A DNA stretch of 64,000 nt from Kryptolebias marmoratus. Lineage: Eukaryota > Chordata > Actinopteri > Cyprinodontiformes > Rivulidae. Positions 1-13,292 of the stretch are shown piece by piece. The stretch spans positions 11,254,761 through 11,318,760 of the forward strand of contig NC_051434.1 in assembly GCF_001649575.2 (NCBI RefSeq), given 5' to 3'. Positions within the stretch are counted from its first letter, which is position 1. Every line of letters starts with the position of its first letter. The position numbers and the translations under genes are program-made. The notes beneath the pieces are model-generated. The model saw nothing but the letters and a program-made list of their open reading frames with translations, was not told the origin of the DNA and ran no database searches.

Positions 1-282
1 ACAGCAGTAATTACAAAAACTGCACACAAGCATCCATACTGATTTAGTGATAAATGTTCTTCCACTCACATAATAATACAAACATGTCAATTAATGGTTC
101 AGTTTTGGTTGTATTTTGGAAAGTTATGTACATCAGTTGTCAGGGTGGATAATGTAGGCTCTCTAAAAGGGTTAATGACTAATTTGTGTTTGAAGAATGA
201 CAGCTAAATAATCTTCTGTCAGTGGAAGAGTGAAGGAGTTAAGGAGCTGCTTTTTTACCCCCAGTCTTCAGAGAAAAGAGCT
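1..282. other. 3' flank of the zinc-finger gene
   Basis: No coding signal is seen on either strand. By position this is the 3' UTR or downstream flank of the minus-strand zinc-finger gene that stops at 283-285. I did not find a clear poly(A) signal here, so the transcript may end beyond the left edge. Confidence 0.4.
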
Positions 283-1568
283 TTAAAAACTGTCCACCAA
301 CGAGAGCTTTAGGACTGTAATCCTACGGTAAGTTGACTACAAGAGAAAGTCTTTGCTTGTGGTGAAAGAAAGCATAATTAGTGATGTTTAAGCTTGACTA
401 AAATTGACAAAGTCAGCATTAAAAAAGTCCAGTTTCATCTTGTTCCTTTTTGATGTTGAGGTGAACTTGAGGTGCCGAAAAGAAGAAGAAGAAAACAAAT
501 TAAAAGGAGTAATAATTTGGTTTAAAAAGAAAAAGGAACATTTCTCATTTTTTTGTGTCCCTTAGCCAAATGGGTGTGTTGATTGGTTACAGTAAGGTTA
601 CAATCAAGAAGCAGATTTTTTGTTTTCAGGTAAGAATGACGCTGGATTTATACTCCACGAGACATGCAGAAATCTGCTCTCATTGTCAGCGATGCATCGA
701 TGGTCAGAACTTCGTTGTAGGCGTGTTTACGCGGCACTGTGGATGAACTCCGAAGGAGTCATTTCACTACAGCTGCTCCGCTGAGAAGCAGCTGGCCGAG
801 GTGGTTAGAAAATACAGCTCTCCAAGCAATTTAATAATTTATCAAAATAGCCAAATGGCAAAAAAAACACAGGGACGGAGGAGTGGAGAAGCCGGCAGGA
901 AGAAACCTGTTCTGGCGCCGTGGGAAGGTGGGAGGAGTTTCTCGGGAGCTCTGCGCCACCGTTTGACATGGAGTATGAAATGTCCACGCAAAAAAAGAAC
1001 ATCTCAACCACGTGACGAGAGCAGATTTCTTCACTTCTAACAGACTATGAATCCAGCTTCAGTCCAATTAGCTTGTAAGGATGTAGCACTTTGAGAGCTT
1101 AGTATTTTCTGCGGTGGTCCTTTTCATGACAAGCTGAATAATTACTCTTCTAATAAGAACATTAAAATCACAGTAAAATGTTCATTAAAGTTTATAATAA
1201 AAGGGACATTTCTGAAGGTCACCTGAGCCGACCGGGTGTGCGGCAAGTCCTTCTCAACCTTCGCCAAAAGGGCCACGGTGTGGCTTAATTTACTTTTCAG
1301 CTCCGACTCCTTTGCGGTCCATTCAGGGTACTTCATTTTCTAGGAATAGCATAGACCCCACCCCAAAAATAAGAGATAAATCAGTTAACTTTTGTTTTGT
1401 TGTCATGCTTCACAAGTCGCAAGATGTAACATTTCCGTACCACGTAGTTAAGCTGGTGGTCAAAGTTGGTCAGGTGATACTGACTGGATAAGTTCAACTT
1501 ATCTGAACACAGCAGACAGTAGACCTGCTTCTTTTTGTCACAGGACACAACAATCAGCTGGTTTGTTC
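283..1568 (-). CDS. Zinc-finger gene exons 30-32 (last finger and C terminus)
   Basis: The exons are 1441-1568 (128 nt), 1223-1339 (117 nt) and 283-336 (54 nt). Exon 30 holds the fifth long finger (VYCLLCSDK ... YHLTNFDH). Exon 31 starts [17 protein letters not shown] and is a charged, possibly helical segment. Exon 32 would encode [17 protein letters not shown] and stop; its acceptor (ctttctcttgtag) has a good pyrimidine tract, but it is chosen only by phase and position, so the true terminal exon could differ. Confidence 0.6.
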
Positions 1569-4500
1569 CTAAACGTTAACAAGAATAAAGGAGGTCTGAT
1601 TACAATCAGAGGAATTCAACATATTGAGCGATTCGTGATGTAAATCTAAAAATACTTGCCAACTTTCGGAGGGTTTTGACTTGGTGCCTTGCTTGCAGAC
1701 AAGTACGGCTCTTTATGTGGGTCCTGGTGCTCGGAGCTGGCAGGTACGGTGGCGGGTGGGTGAGGAACAGAAGGATGAATCTTCTTATGGGCTTCAGTGT
1801 CTGCATTGTCTCCCACTGATTTCGTCCTGTGCGCCGTCTTAGCCAGAGCGTCAGGGTTTCCATGCTTGCCTGGTGTTTTCGCAGTAGCCGCAGGTGTCGC
1901 TTTAGTTTGAGGTGCAATCGAGGGTTTAGGCGTCGCTTCCGCACATCTGGGACGACTATCAACTTTAGACGAAGTTCTGCAGACAACTTGTGCTGCTTTA
2001 CCAGACACCGATTTCACTTCGGATGCACTTGCACTTCTACTTTTCAACGGGAAAGGTGTTGCAGAGCTTGCGGCGAGCCTCGTGTTTGAGATGGTGGGAC
2101 CGGAGGAGGAAGTGGTTTCTGTCCTTTTGGTTGAGGCTGTTGTGGATTTCAATTTCAATGTGGGGACTGAGCAGACAGGCGCAGCCGCCACAAGCTCCGT
2201 TTCAGGAACGGTTTCGTATTGTATCGATTTATCTGTTGTGTCTGAAGAAAGGTTGGCTTTGCGGTCATTTTCCCAGCATTTAGGGGACAAATCTCTCGTA
2301 GCTTTGGGCACGTTTATCATCAGAGGAGCGTGATGGTTGTCAGACTTCTGTGCTTTCACTTGAGATGTTTTATACGAAGCTTCTGTTGCTGCAAATGAGT
2401 CTGGAGTTGGGACTCTTTGTTCTGCATCACTCATCTCCATATCTACCACCTTTGACAGAAAAGAAAATAGCATTTATTGGGGTTTTTATTGTTGACACAT
2501 CAAAAAAACAAAAACAAATTATACACATCAAATGCATTACCATGTTGACGTTTTAGTGTCTTCACTATAAAGTTTTAAAATATTTGTCTGCATGTTGAGA
2601 TGTTTCTACTTCTGAAATATTTAAAGCCTTTTTCAACACAATGCCTCTGATTCAGCAGTGTCACGACAATATTTATGACTATAGTGGTGCGTTTCCTACA
2701 TTTCCAACAACTGCTGCATATCAACTTTAGCACCCCCTCCCCCCCATGTTTGTCTTCCTGATCAGACGGTGACAGCTTAAGACAAAAAAAAGCAGAACTA
2801 AAAAAAAAACTAAAAAAAGACCTGTCAAAATAACTCAAACCTTATGTTCCTTTTATGCATCAATAAACAGCTTGACTTTAAAACAAGATAAAGCAAATTA
2901 AGCCTCTATAGACAACAAAATGATGGTTGAGTTTAATTACGTTGCATTGTGTGGACATTTGTACCATAATGGGAGTGTTTTATTGTAATATCAGCCAAAA
3001 ATTGTGCTGCTGCATATTAGAAGCAGACGTTTAACTTTACAGGTAAAGTAAGATATTTTTTGTGCTTTATTTGTCTTAGGAGGAGTGAACCTGGGCTCCG
3101 TACAAATTAGTTTAAAACACAGAAAGAAAAAAAATAAAACCATGCAAACTTCCAATTGAATTAAATGGTTCACTGCAACAATTATCAGCTGAAAATGTCC
3201 CACCAAAACAAAACTGCCTGACCTGTTTATCATCCACATCTCGACTCCGCAGTATCTCTGAAGTGTGGCCAGGTGCACAAACAGACTGAGGTGAGGAGGT
3301 GAGGATCTGGATCGCTTTGAAAAGGAAGCAACGAGGAAACGGAAAGTTCAAACTCAACCACACTAAATCTGCCTCAACTTCAAACAATGAAAAAAGACGA
3401 ACCCCTACCTGACAGGAAGCTTTGGTTGAAGATGTTCCTGTATGTTTGTTCATCCAGATGAACAACCTGGAATCAAAACGATAACATTTAGTGAAATGTT
3501 AAATATAATCTGTTGATTTGTAGCATAAGCATTGCCAAACCAAAAAAAACAGATAAAGATAATCAGCGGTACATCTGATTTTCTGTTTTATGAATACACT
3601 TTGAGACAAAATTCTCAATTTCTAATAAAAGTTTCCATAAAAGTAAGAAACTAAATGGCTCAGTGACATAATTACAATCCACAGCTGAATCTAGAGGAGA
3701 ATACAGGACAGGGTTAATAGTTGTGTTGTTTCTATGTGAGGAAGGAATGTGAGGAACTACTATCAGGTTTGTTACTGCCAAGCAAACACGCCAGCCTCTC
3801 CAAGAACAGTCCGATTATGGTGATGTTTACAGCAGCTCAGGTAATGTTTGCGCTGTTACAGCTTGACCCAGCAGACTGGATCAAGCTGGTCCACTGTGTG
3901 ATTTACCGATATTCTTGGAAAAGTTTGGAGGCAAGGGTCGGGGGATTTACGTTAATCATAAGAGGAGGGGGGATTGGTTGGGCTTCTCACATACACACCA
4001 ATGTGAAGACTTCCATTTATGGCCGTCCTGTCGGTATCAGATGGCGGGGTTAATGAATGTGTAAGCAGATGTGCTCTGAACCATATCTGCTTCAATATTT
4101 GCTTAAACTGTTTTTGTCTCCACTGAACCATTCCCCCCTGTACATCAAAGTGAACACAAAGCTTTATCAGCCTCAGTAAGAACTGCAGTCTGAGGATTGT
4201 GTTCCTGGTAGTTGGAATGTAGTTTTTGCTCCAGCAAAAAAAAAAAAAAAACCTATAAAAAGGACCGGATATGTTGCTTTGGCATGTCACAGAAAAGCAA
4301 GAAAAAACAGAAACGTACAAAAGAAAAAACTCGACTCAACAGATGTTAACTTGACAAACAGAGAAAAAAAAAATATGGATCAGCTCAAATTTCTTACAGC
4401 TTTCTCACGGGATAGTTTGATTGTTTTGTATCATTTACTCACCAGTCGATGCATCTTCTGGTGTTTAAACTCCGTCAGATGGCCGACGATGTCCTTCCCC

Positions 4501-7500
4501 GGGACCTTCTGAGAGCAGCCCCCACAAAGATAGACTGGGTCTCGTTTAACACAGCGGCATTCAAAAAACGTTGCCGAGATGTTGCAAAAATCGTCGCTCT
4601 GAACCTTTTCGGCCATCTTTTCTGCATCCCCCACGTTGTGGATCCCCTTCTTAACTTCAATTTTGGGAATTTTTGCAGGTTGTTGGGGTGACGAGTCATC
4701 TTTGGAGGCAGAGCGAGGTCTTTTAGGGCCCGTTTGTTGTCCCGCGTCCTCATCCGGACAGCCTTGTGTTTGTGATTGTTCAGGCGTAGGTGGTTTATTC
4801 TCGTTTTTCTGGTGACTCATTTGCCGTGTTACATGTTTGATATTTGGGCTCTCCTTTGTTCTCGCCTGCGCTTCACCGTTTTTCTCCATCTTCTTGCAGC
4901 TTCCTGTAGCATCCTCGATGTTTATTTCAGTCGAAGCCTCTTCTGTTTTCACCCTTGTTGGGTGGACTGTCTCGCCTGCGTTTTTTACCTCTGGTGGACA
5001 AACTTTTACAGACACCTCTTTTTTTACAACCAGTTCCGCTTTGTTTGGTGCTGGCGTCTCCTCGCTAACTTTTGCCTTTTCAATCTGAACATTTTTTTTC
5101 ACGTCTGGCGTCTCCTCGTCACATTTTTGCTCTTTGATCTGTGCGTCGTTTTGCGTCTTGTCCGTGTCGAGGCAGGTTTTCTGACCGTCTTTCTCGTGTC
5201 CCTGTACCTCCTCTCTTTGGGTTTTCCTGGGAACTGAAACAAATTGCAACACTTTAAAAAGTGCATTTTCACTGTAAACGTTCGTGATACAAGAACTTTA
5301 ACATCAGACACGCAAGCCAAGCTAAAAGCCAATAAATCAGATGTTAAAACACATGCACATAATGAAACAAGACTAAAAACTACATTAGTTACAAAAATTG
5401 TGAATTTCCTTTCATTTATAGGTGGAGCCGATGTGCAAGATGTTCAGTTAAACACAAAAGAGTCCACAAATGATGTGACAAAAGCAGCAGAAATTACTTA
5501 ATCATCCAATAATGTCCACTCAGAATTAGCCAATGGCTGAACTCCACAAGATAGATCGACACCAACCTGGAGAGTTTTTTGTTTTCGATTAATCTTTTTG
5601 CAAGAGTCGAGTTGATTGTTGATAACCAAATTAAAACTAATCTTGCTTGGCGAGGTGAACTAAAGATTATTATTCGTTAAATCAGTGAGAGTTGCATCTA
5701 ATCACAGCTGAGAGTCCTGGATTACAAAACTATAACATGAAATGATTCTAAAAAGACAAAATAAAATGTTTAAGACTACAAATATAGCTTACACCTATGC
5801 ACATTTGTGTTGCATTTTTAAGCTTAAAAAGCCAGAAAATGGCTCATTTCAGATCTTTTAGCAGAACTAGACTGAGACGAAGTGGATAAACTGATATTTG
5901 GCCGTATGACCTTCAGACCAACAGGCGTTTCTGTTACACTGACGTTGGACAAGAAGGTCTCAAGTTGATCGATGGGGTTGAGCTCAGGTTCTTCCACACT
6001 GAACTCAAACCGCGTCCTTATAGTCTTTCAATCTGAACAGCCGTGTTGGAATAGAAAATGACCTTCTCCTAAGTGTTACCACAACGTTGGAAGCATAGCA
6101 TTGTCCTAAATGTCTTTTTACGCCGAACCATTAGGATAAAGTGGCTAGCCCAGTTAATTCAACAATTGTTGACTAAATTGTTCATATGGTAAACCTTTGT
6201 TTAAAGCGTCTGTCTTTTTATGGCACTTAAATGGCCTCAAAAATCTCTGAATGGTTCTCAAAAGCGGTTTTGTTCATTTCTTTGGCTTGGCTTACCCAGC
6301 TTCGTCCCAGGCTTTATCGGAGGCACGAGTCCTCCTTTCCCTTCTCTGTTCTTTGCAGCCGACAAGATGGTTATTGCTAAAATAAAACGGTGCAAAACGG
6401 TCAAGAGAAATATTTGGCCATGGATGCCACGGTGGAATATTTGTTACAATCTGCAGACTCACCTCTATGGTAGGTGCAGGGCTCCCATATAGACCGCTTT
6501 AGTTGTATTACCTGAGAGGTCAGAAGACAGCAACGCATTATGTGTGTAAATGGAAGAGACGGAAGATGAGGAAGACCAAGAAATACATCATTTTCAGTAG
6601 AATACCTGCATATGAGACACTGTGTGAATATCTGCCGCCTGTTTTGCCAGGTCCAGTAAGGTCTCTGTGTTGTCTGTGCTGGGATTCAGTGAGTCCGGGT
6701 GAAAACGGTTCTGCATGTAAACACACACATTGCCAACATGTAAAGGTCTATATGATAATTGTTGCTATTACTGTGTACAACTGGGTCTTCGGATGTTTTT
6801 ACACATGCTGTCATTTTTGGATGAAGGGTCATTAAATAAATTTTCACATGCATAATGATAAAACTAGAAATAAAAGCACCAGTAATGGAGAGAAAAGAAA
6901 GAAAAAAGTGTGGGGAAAAGAAAGAAAGCACAAAATTAAAAAATTAAAAAACTCACTAGAAATGTCGTAACATGCTCTCGACTGAAAACATGAGCTTGAG
7001 ATTCGACTATGGACAGCCTCCGTTCACAGAGCAAACACAGAAGTCCAACCACAGGCTTGTTTCTCATGTCAATCAGATCATGTGAAACCAGAAACTGTTT
7101 GCCTGAATGAATAAATGAACGAATACATGCATCAGAAACACATAGACAGCCCTTCTGTGCTTACTGCATCCAGATCTTTTGATACAGCATAAGAAAAATT
7201 AAACCTGACCCTAATCTAAATGAAACAACTGCAACGTGAGCACTCAAACTAGACTGATTTTCCGTCTAATTATTATATTCATAAATATAACACTGATGCA
7301 ACATGTAAAGGGAGAGCAAACAACTCTTTATTTCTCTTGTAACGATGGCTGATGTTTTAAAAGACACTTCATATTTCTGGTTTCAGGGCAGGTTGTACTA
7401 ACCAAGCAGGGGAAATCTTTCATTTCCTTGTTTGCTGAAGGTTTTGCACGGTGGAACTGACAGGACACAAACAAAGACACAAAAATACAAACTTAACGGA

Positions 7501-8846
7501 TGCATATTCAAAAATAAAATCCACATTAAATGCTGAAAATTATTGTTTTTTCACAAACCTTGACACTTTAACAGAGCGTGATACAGCTGAAGGTTTTTCA
7601 TCACTGCAGTCCAAACAACAACAAGAACATTCTAGTTATCAGGCAGTATTTTGTCTGGAGAATGCAACGTTGTTCGTGCCGTTGAGTGAGTTTCATTCAG
7701 ATCATAACACAGGTCACAAAACAATTTAACATATAAGAGTCGAAAAAGAAGTTTGTCTCTTCAGTTCAAACCTTGTTTGTAATTGGAAGACATGAGGTCA
7801 TGAAATATTGAGTATGGAATATCCAAAATCTACAAAAACAAAACAAAACAAAAGGATAAGTATACAGATAACTATTGTGAAAACCTAATATTTTCCTTTT
7901 ATAACACTGACAACTTTTTATACTGAGTTTTCAAGCTAGCGAGCACACGTAAAAAATGCCTTTTACCTTCAGAATGATTCGACTTTGCTCCCCTTTGTCC
8001 TCCTTCTCCTTCCATGCCATCTTCTTCAGCTCGTTCTTTTTGAGGTCGCCTTCCCAGGCGAAAGGCAGACGCCACGGGTTCTGGTACATCTGAGGTCAGA
8101 CGAAACACACGAAAGTCCGATAAATGCCAAAGCAGAAAAACTTTACCCCTCCACTTGACGGAGTACAATTCTAAGAGCATTAAAAATAGATTTCGGGACA
8201 TCTAGCGGTGAAGCTGCAGATTGCAACTAACTAAATAGCCCCGTGTTTCGCTTCTTTCCCTTTCAGAGTGTCGGAGAACCCATGCTGGTCGTTACAACTG
8301 CAAACAACAACAAAATAAAAGAAACCAAGATGGTGTCTAGTTTGTCTAATCTAAGCTGCTGCAGAAACTTGTCAGACTTCCTGAACTCCAACAAGAGATT
8401 CTGACTCAGGTGGCCACTGGTGGAACTGCAGTTTTTAGTACCTCCATTTTGATTTTATTTTATTCTGCAAGCTCAGCAGTTTCTATTTGTACCCTTCACC
8501 CCCCTTTAGTCCCTTCAGTCCTAAACAAAACATCCACTGTCAACATGTACGCTAAAATCACCTTCCCATCATTAAATCCATCTTTTGCCTAAACTATTAA
8601 TATACTTCAAATGACCTTTTTTTTGTTTTCACACAACCTTCCACATCTTGCCTGACCAAATAATTGAGAACAGGAGTTTTACATCACATTTTACCTTTTA
8701 TAAATATTAAAAAAGCAACAAAAAGTAGAGATATTTTCTCTTAGAAAACTTGAATTTGAAAGCGATAAACGCTTGAATTAAGAATCAAGGAAAAAAAGCC
8801 CTGTTCTGCCGTCAGTTGAATAGTTTATGCTGGCTAACATGTAATG

Positions 8847-8896
<50 letters not shown>

Positions 8897-11800
8897 TATA
8901 AGCTTACCAGGGTGCTTATGAGATGTTTATGAGACTCAAAATGTTCACCGATGCAGGGCTGAGGAATACACTCCAGACAACAGAAACACAAATAAAATGG
9001 TTCCACTTTAACAGACGAAGAGATGCACATAACAACCAGGTCTGCTCCTATAGCAAAACAAAATTAAAAAGAAAAAAAAAAAAATCAATATTTTCCTGAG
9101 TTTTACATCAAATTATAAATGTATGTGAACACAAGAGAAACCTCACCAACGATTGGTTGATTTGCTCTCAAACTCTCACAGGCGTGCTTGTACAAGGACA
9201 AAAACGGCCTCACTAAAAGGAGGAGATGTCACAAAGCAAAGCAGAAAATATAACAATCTGCACCGTTTTCAACACTACGGCAGACACAATAAGCTCGAGA
9301 TTTTAGTCTCGTTTATTTTGGACTTCTGTGTGGTTTCCATGTATGCAACACAATCCAGACCATGATGATGTGCACACTTGTTTTTCTTTTTATTGTGTGT
9401 GTTGAAGAGCTTTTCACAGTATTCAACCAATAAGTCTCATACTTTTATTCTGACATATGCAACATAAACAAGAACCCAGAATAGCCTGGTACTATCTTGT
9501 ACAAGCTCTATGCTTATAAAGACAGTCGAAAATGCCGAAGTAAAGATGCTGTGACCTGAAAAACTGAGGCAGGTCAGGAATAAATTGTAACGTATGATAT
9601 TAAGCATCCAGCTCAATTTAACCACCAGAACTGTTTCATTTAGAGACAAAAAAAATGCATACCTGCTTGGTAATTCTGAGGCGCATCTGCGAAAAGAGCG
9701 GAAATAACATAATCAGATGACTCTGGAGACAGGAATATCACTCAGATTAGAGACAAGTGAACATTACCTGGACCAAAGATTTTCGCCAGCATCTGGAGAA
9801 GAACGTTAAGAGTAGTTAAGACGAAGGTGATGTCACTGATGATAAGACCATTAATTCCAACTTTCTGTCAAAGTGAAAACTTGTCATTTACCTTTTGGTG
9901 TTTAAAGTCTGACAGATGTCGCAGATAAGAAGAAATAGCGTCAAAGATTTCGTTGCAATCCTTTTGGAAGAATCCAAGAAACAAATGTCTATTTTTGATC
10001 CAACTTGTTTTAAATATATGAGCACGTAAAAACATACGACTAATGCCAATAAGAATGTATCACCTGGCAGCGTAGCTTGCATTCGGGTTTTCTAGAAACT
10101 GAGATGGCAGCATTACACTCTGAAAATAAGGGAAAAAAACAAAAGGTTTGTTTTTTGCAGAAGAATAAAAAGCAGCTCGACATGAAAACAGGTAAAAAAG
10201 TAATAAATTCTAATGTTTTTTGGGCCAACCCAGCTTGTTTCCTGGTGTAACGCAGGCCGTCAACTTGCTCTTTGTGATGGATTCTAGTTTCTTCAGAGCT
10301 AAAAGCCACAATATGACAAACAAGAAAAACATAAGTCCACATTCGTCTAAAAATCAAGTTAAGACAAAACTAACGTAAGCAAAGGCAGGAAATCAAACAC
10401 CAACCTGCTGAGTAACATGTGAAATCCACCGACTGGAATTCGTTGGGCTGCAGGCTCACTTGCTGTGATAAATATATTTATACATATTAATCAAAATGAC
10501 TTAAAAACATTTTCAACGCTTGGACTTTGGCAACGTTGCCTACCTTAATGGAAGCAGTTCCATGAATTTTCTCCGACTGCTTTGCGACATCAAATATCAT
10601 TGGGGAAAACGAGCTGTAGGTCCTGTAGGACTGTTTTGACAGCAGCGTAGAGGGATGCCACGCTTTCTGTGCAGAGAAATAAACAGGAAGGTGAGAGAGA
10701 GAGTACAGGACTGATCCTTCAGTAGTTTACAAACTTTATTTAGTACAAACCCTCCAAAACAAACATCCTACACTGATTCCTACTGCACTGAAACATTTAC
10801 TATAACGACCTTGTACGCCAAATGGCACATTTCTTTTTTTTTTCCTCCTAGTTTTGTTTTTTGAACAACATGAAGAAAATAAAAGCTCAATAATTTCATC
10901 ACTTGGTGTCATCAATACCAAACATTTCAGGTGCTGTTAGAGGAGAAAAAAAATGCAAAATCCACAGTATAAATTATGAAAAAGCTTTACTAACAGAACT
11001 TTTTCTAAATGGATGTACAGCACTGTGCAAAAGTTTTGGGTCATTCATCTTTGTTAATATCACCATGAAAGGCAGAGAGATATTGTTTTCGCCCCTGATG
11101 GTCGCCACAGCAAAGGAGTCTTAGCAAAAACAAAAATGGCAGCAACTTCAGTCAATTTTACATGTATTGATCCAAAATATGGTGAGATTCTAGCTGACAG
11201 AGATCCCCAACGTCTACTCTGAGCGCTAATTGATCGAACAAGATCTGTGCTTAAAAATGTGCCATCAACTACTGGAACCAAGTTTGTTACCAAATTCAGT
11301 TGACCCTAGGAAAACACAAAAATAGCTAAAAATCAGTTAATTTTACAGATTTTGATCTAAAATTTGGTATGAATGCATTGAGCAGAATCTTTGTCTAAAA
11401 CCTTGACATCAACTGTTTGAGTCAACTCTGTCATTTCTCAATATAAGATGATCTTCTTCTAAAACTCTGGCATGAGGCAGAGGGAGATTTGTTTTTGTAG
11501 TAGAATACAGGGAATAGGGTTAATAGTTTTGTTATTTTTATGTGTGAAAGAGGACAATGTGAAATAAAAGTAATAGGTTTGTTATTTCCAAGCGAAGATG
11601 CCAGTCTATCCAAGAACTGTCCGATTACATTATTCTTTACAAGCAGTTCAGGAAATGTTGTTCAAAATGTTATCAGCTTGACCCAGCTTTAATCTCCTTT
11701 TCAAATAAAAATCATATTTATCTTATGACATTGATGTAAGATAAATCGTAGCAGGACTGTTTTTTTTTTTTTTGGCCATGTGACATAATTTTAAAGAAAT

Positions 11801-13261
11801 ATTCACTTGGTATCGTGCCAACTCACAAAAAAGCAGTGGATGTGATCAAAGCTGAGGACGTGGTTGATGATCATGTGGTTGGCTACCGTTATGCAGCACA
11901 GCGAACACAGATAGTGCCTGTTCTCACGTGGCCCAACTCTGACGCATTCAACAATGTGCTGCATCCCTGCAAGACAGAAATCAGGGCAAATGGTGATTTA
12001 AAAAAAAGAAGAAATCATAGCATTACCAAAAGCAGAAGAAGGCTAACAATGTAGGGTTTCCTGAACTGAATGTCAGTATTCCTCCAAATCAGGAAATGCA
12101 AAAATTTTAACCCAATAAATGCTTTACGTTAGGATATACTTGCATGCAGAATAACTAATTTGTTATATGATGTGTAGTAAAATACCAAAGCACACCAATT
12201 TATTTAAAACTGCTGCTGTAATACTGACCAAGAAGTGGATGTCTCCTGTTGCTGTCATTTTGGTAGGCTTGGATTGTCATCCTCTTCGGCTGAAGATCTG
12301 AAACACATAAAACGATGATGAACTAAGAAACATAATAATAATTCAGCTAATAATCCAGATATTATTAGCACAATATTACCTTAAAACATTATTACTGTTC
12401 TTTTACAAGCATCACATCCTTGAGGAACCTTTTCAATGACAACTAAACTAATTAAATACAATTAATGCCATGTTGCAGTGTTTGTTGTTGGAGACAGGAA
12501 CGTTCTTTGGCCAGAAGCAGGAGCGTCTTATGAACTGAAAATTACCACGCCCAATAAACCAACGGATAGATGACATAATAGCAACTCACGCCTTCACAAA
12601 TAAAATAACGTCTACAGCAGTGACTCAAATGTCTTCACACTAAGCCTCGCATAAAAAAAAAAAACAGGTTATGACTAATCAACGGCAGAAACTTTTACAT
12701 CAGTAAAAACACAACACTTATGCTCAATGGGAGGTTTAGTCTAGCAAACCAATTCAACTTTTCAGTATTTAGTGACGACTTCTGCAAGTAGCCGGTGAAC
12801 CGCGGGTACTTTTGGATTTCTCCTTTCTAACTTGTTTTGCAAATGGCTGAGGTTTTAGGGCACACTGAATCACAAAATATGATTGTTTTTAAAAAAAACA
12901 GTCATAAAAAACAGTAGTGAACAAAAAAGTGAACTTACCTTTAAGCAGCTCAGTTAGCTTTGAGTTTTCACTTAGAGTTTGCATCACTGCAAGGAATATT
13001 TAGATGATGCTCATTATTACACCTTCAGAAGATTAACAAAAGCAGAATAGATCAATCATAAAGTACCAATACCTTCTGAGTAGGCTTTTGTTTTAAGCAT
13101 TTCCAGCAGCTTTCTGGGTAAATTCAAAATCTGCAAATACAAAAGTTATAAAAATACATAATCCTGTTGCTCTTTCAATTTTCATTGACTTTCAAGTGTA
13201 TTTTAATTTATATGTTGTTACAGCAGTGCAGTAAATCAAGGAAGTTTCTCGGAAAGTCAGT

Positions 13262-13292
<31 letters not shown>

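Noticed and set aside
1829..2333. Three overlapping plus-strand frames of 83-97 codons
   Set aside because: Shadows of the minus-strand low-complexity exon 29, which is bounded by splice sites and in phase.
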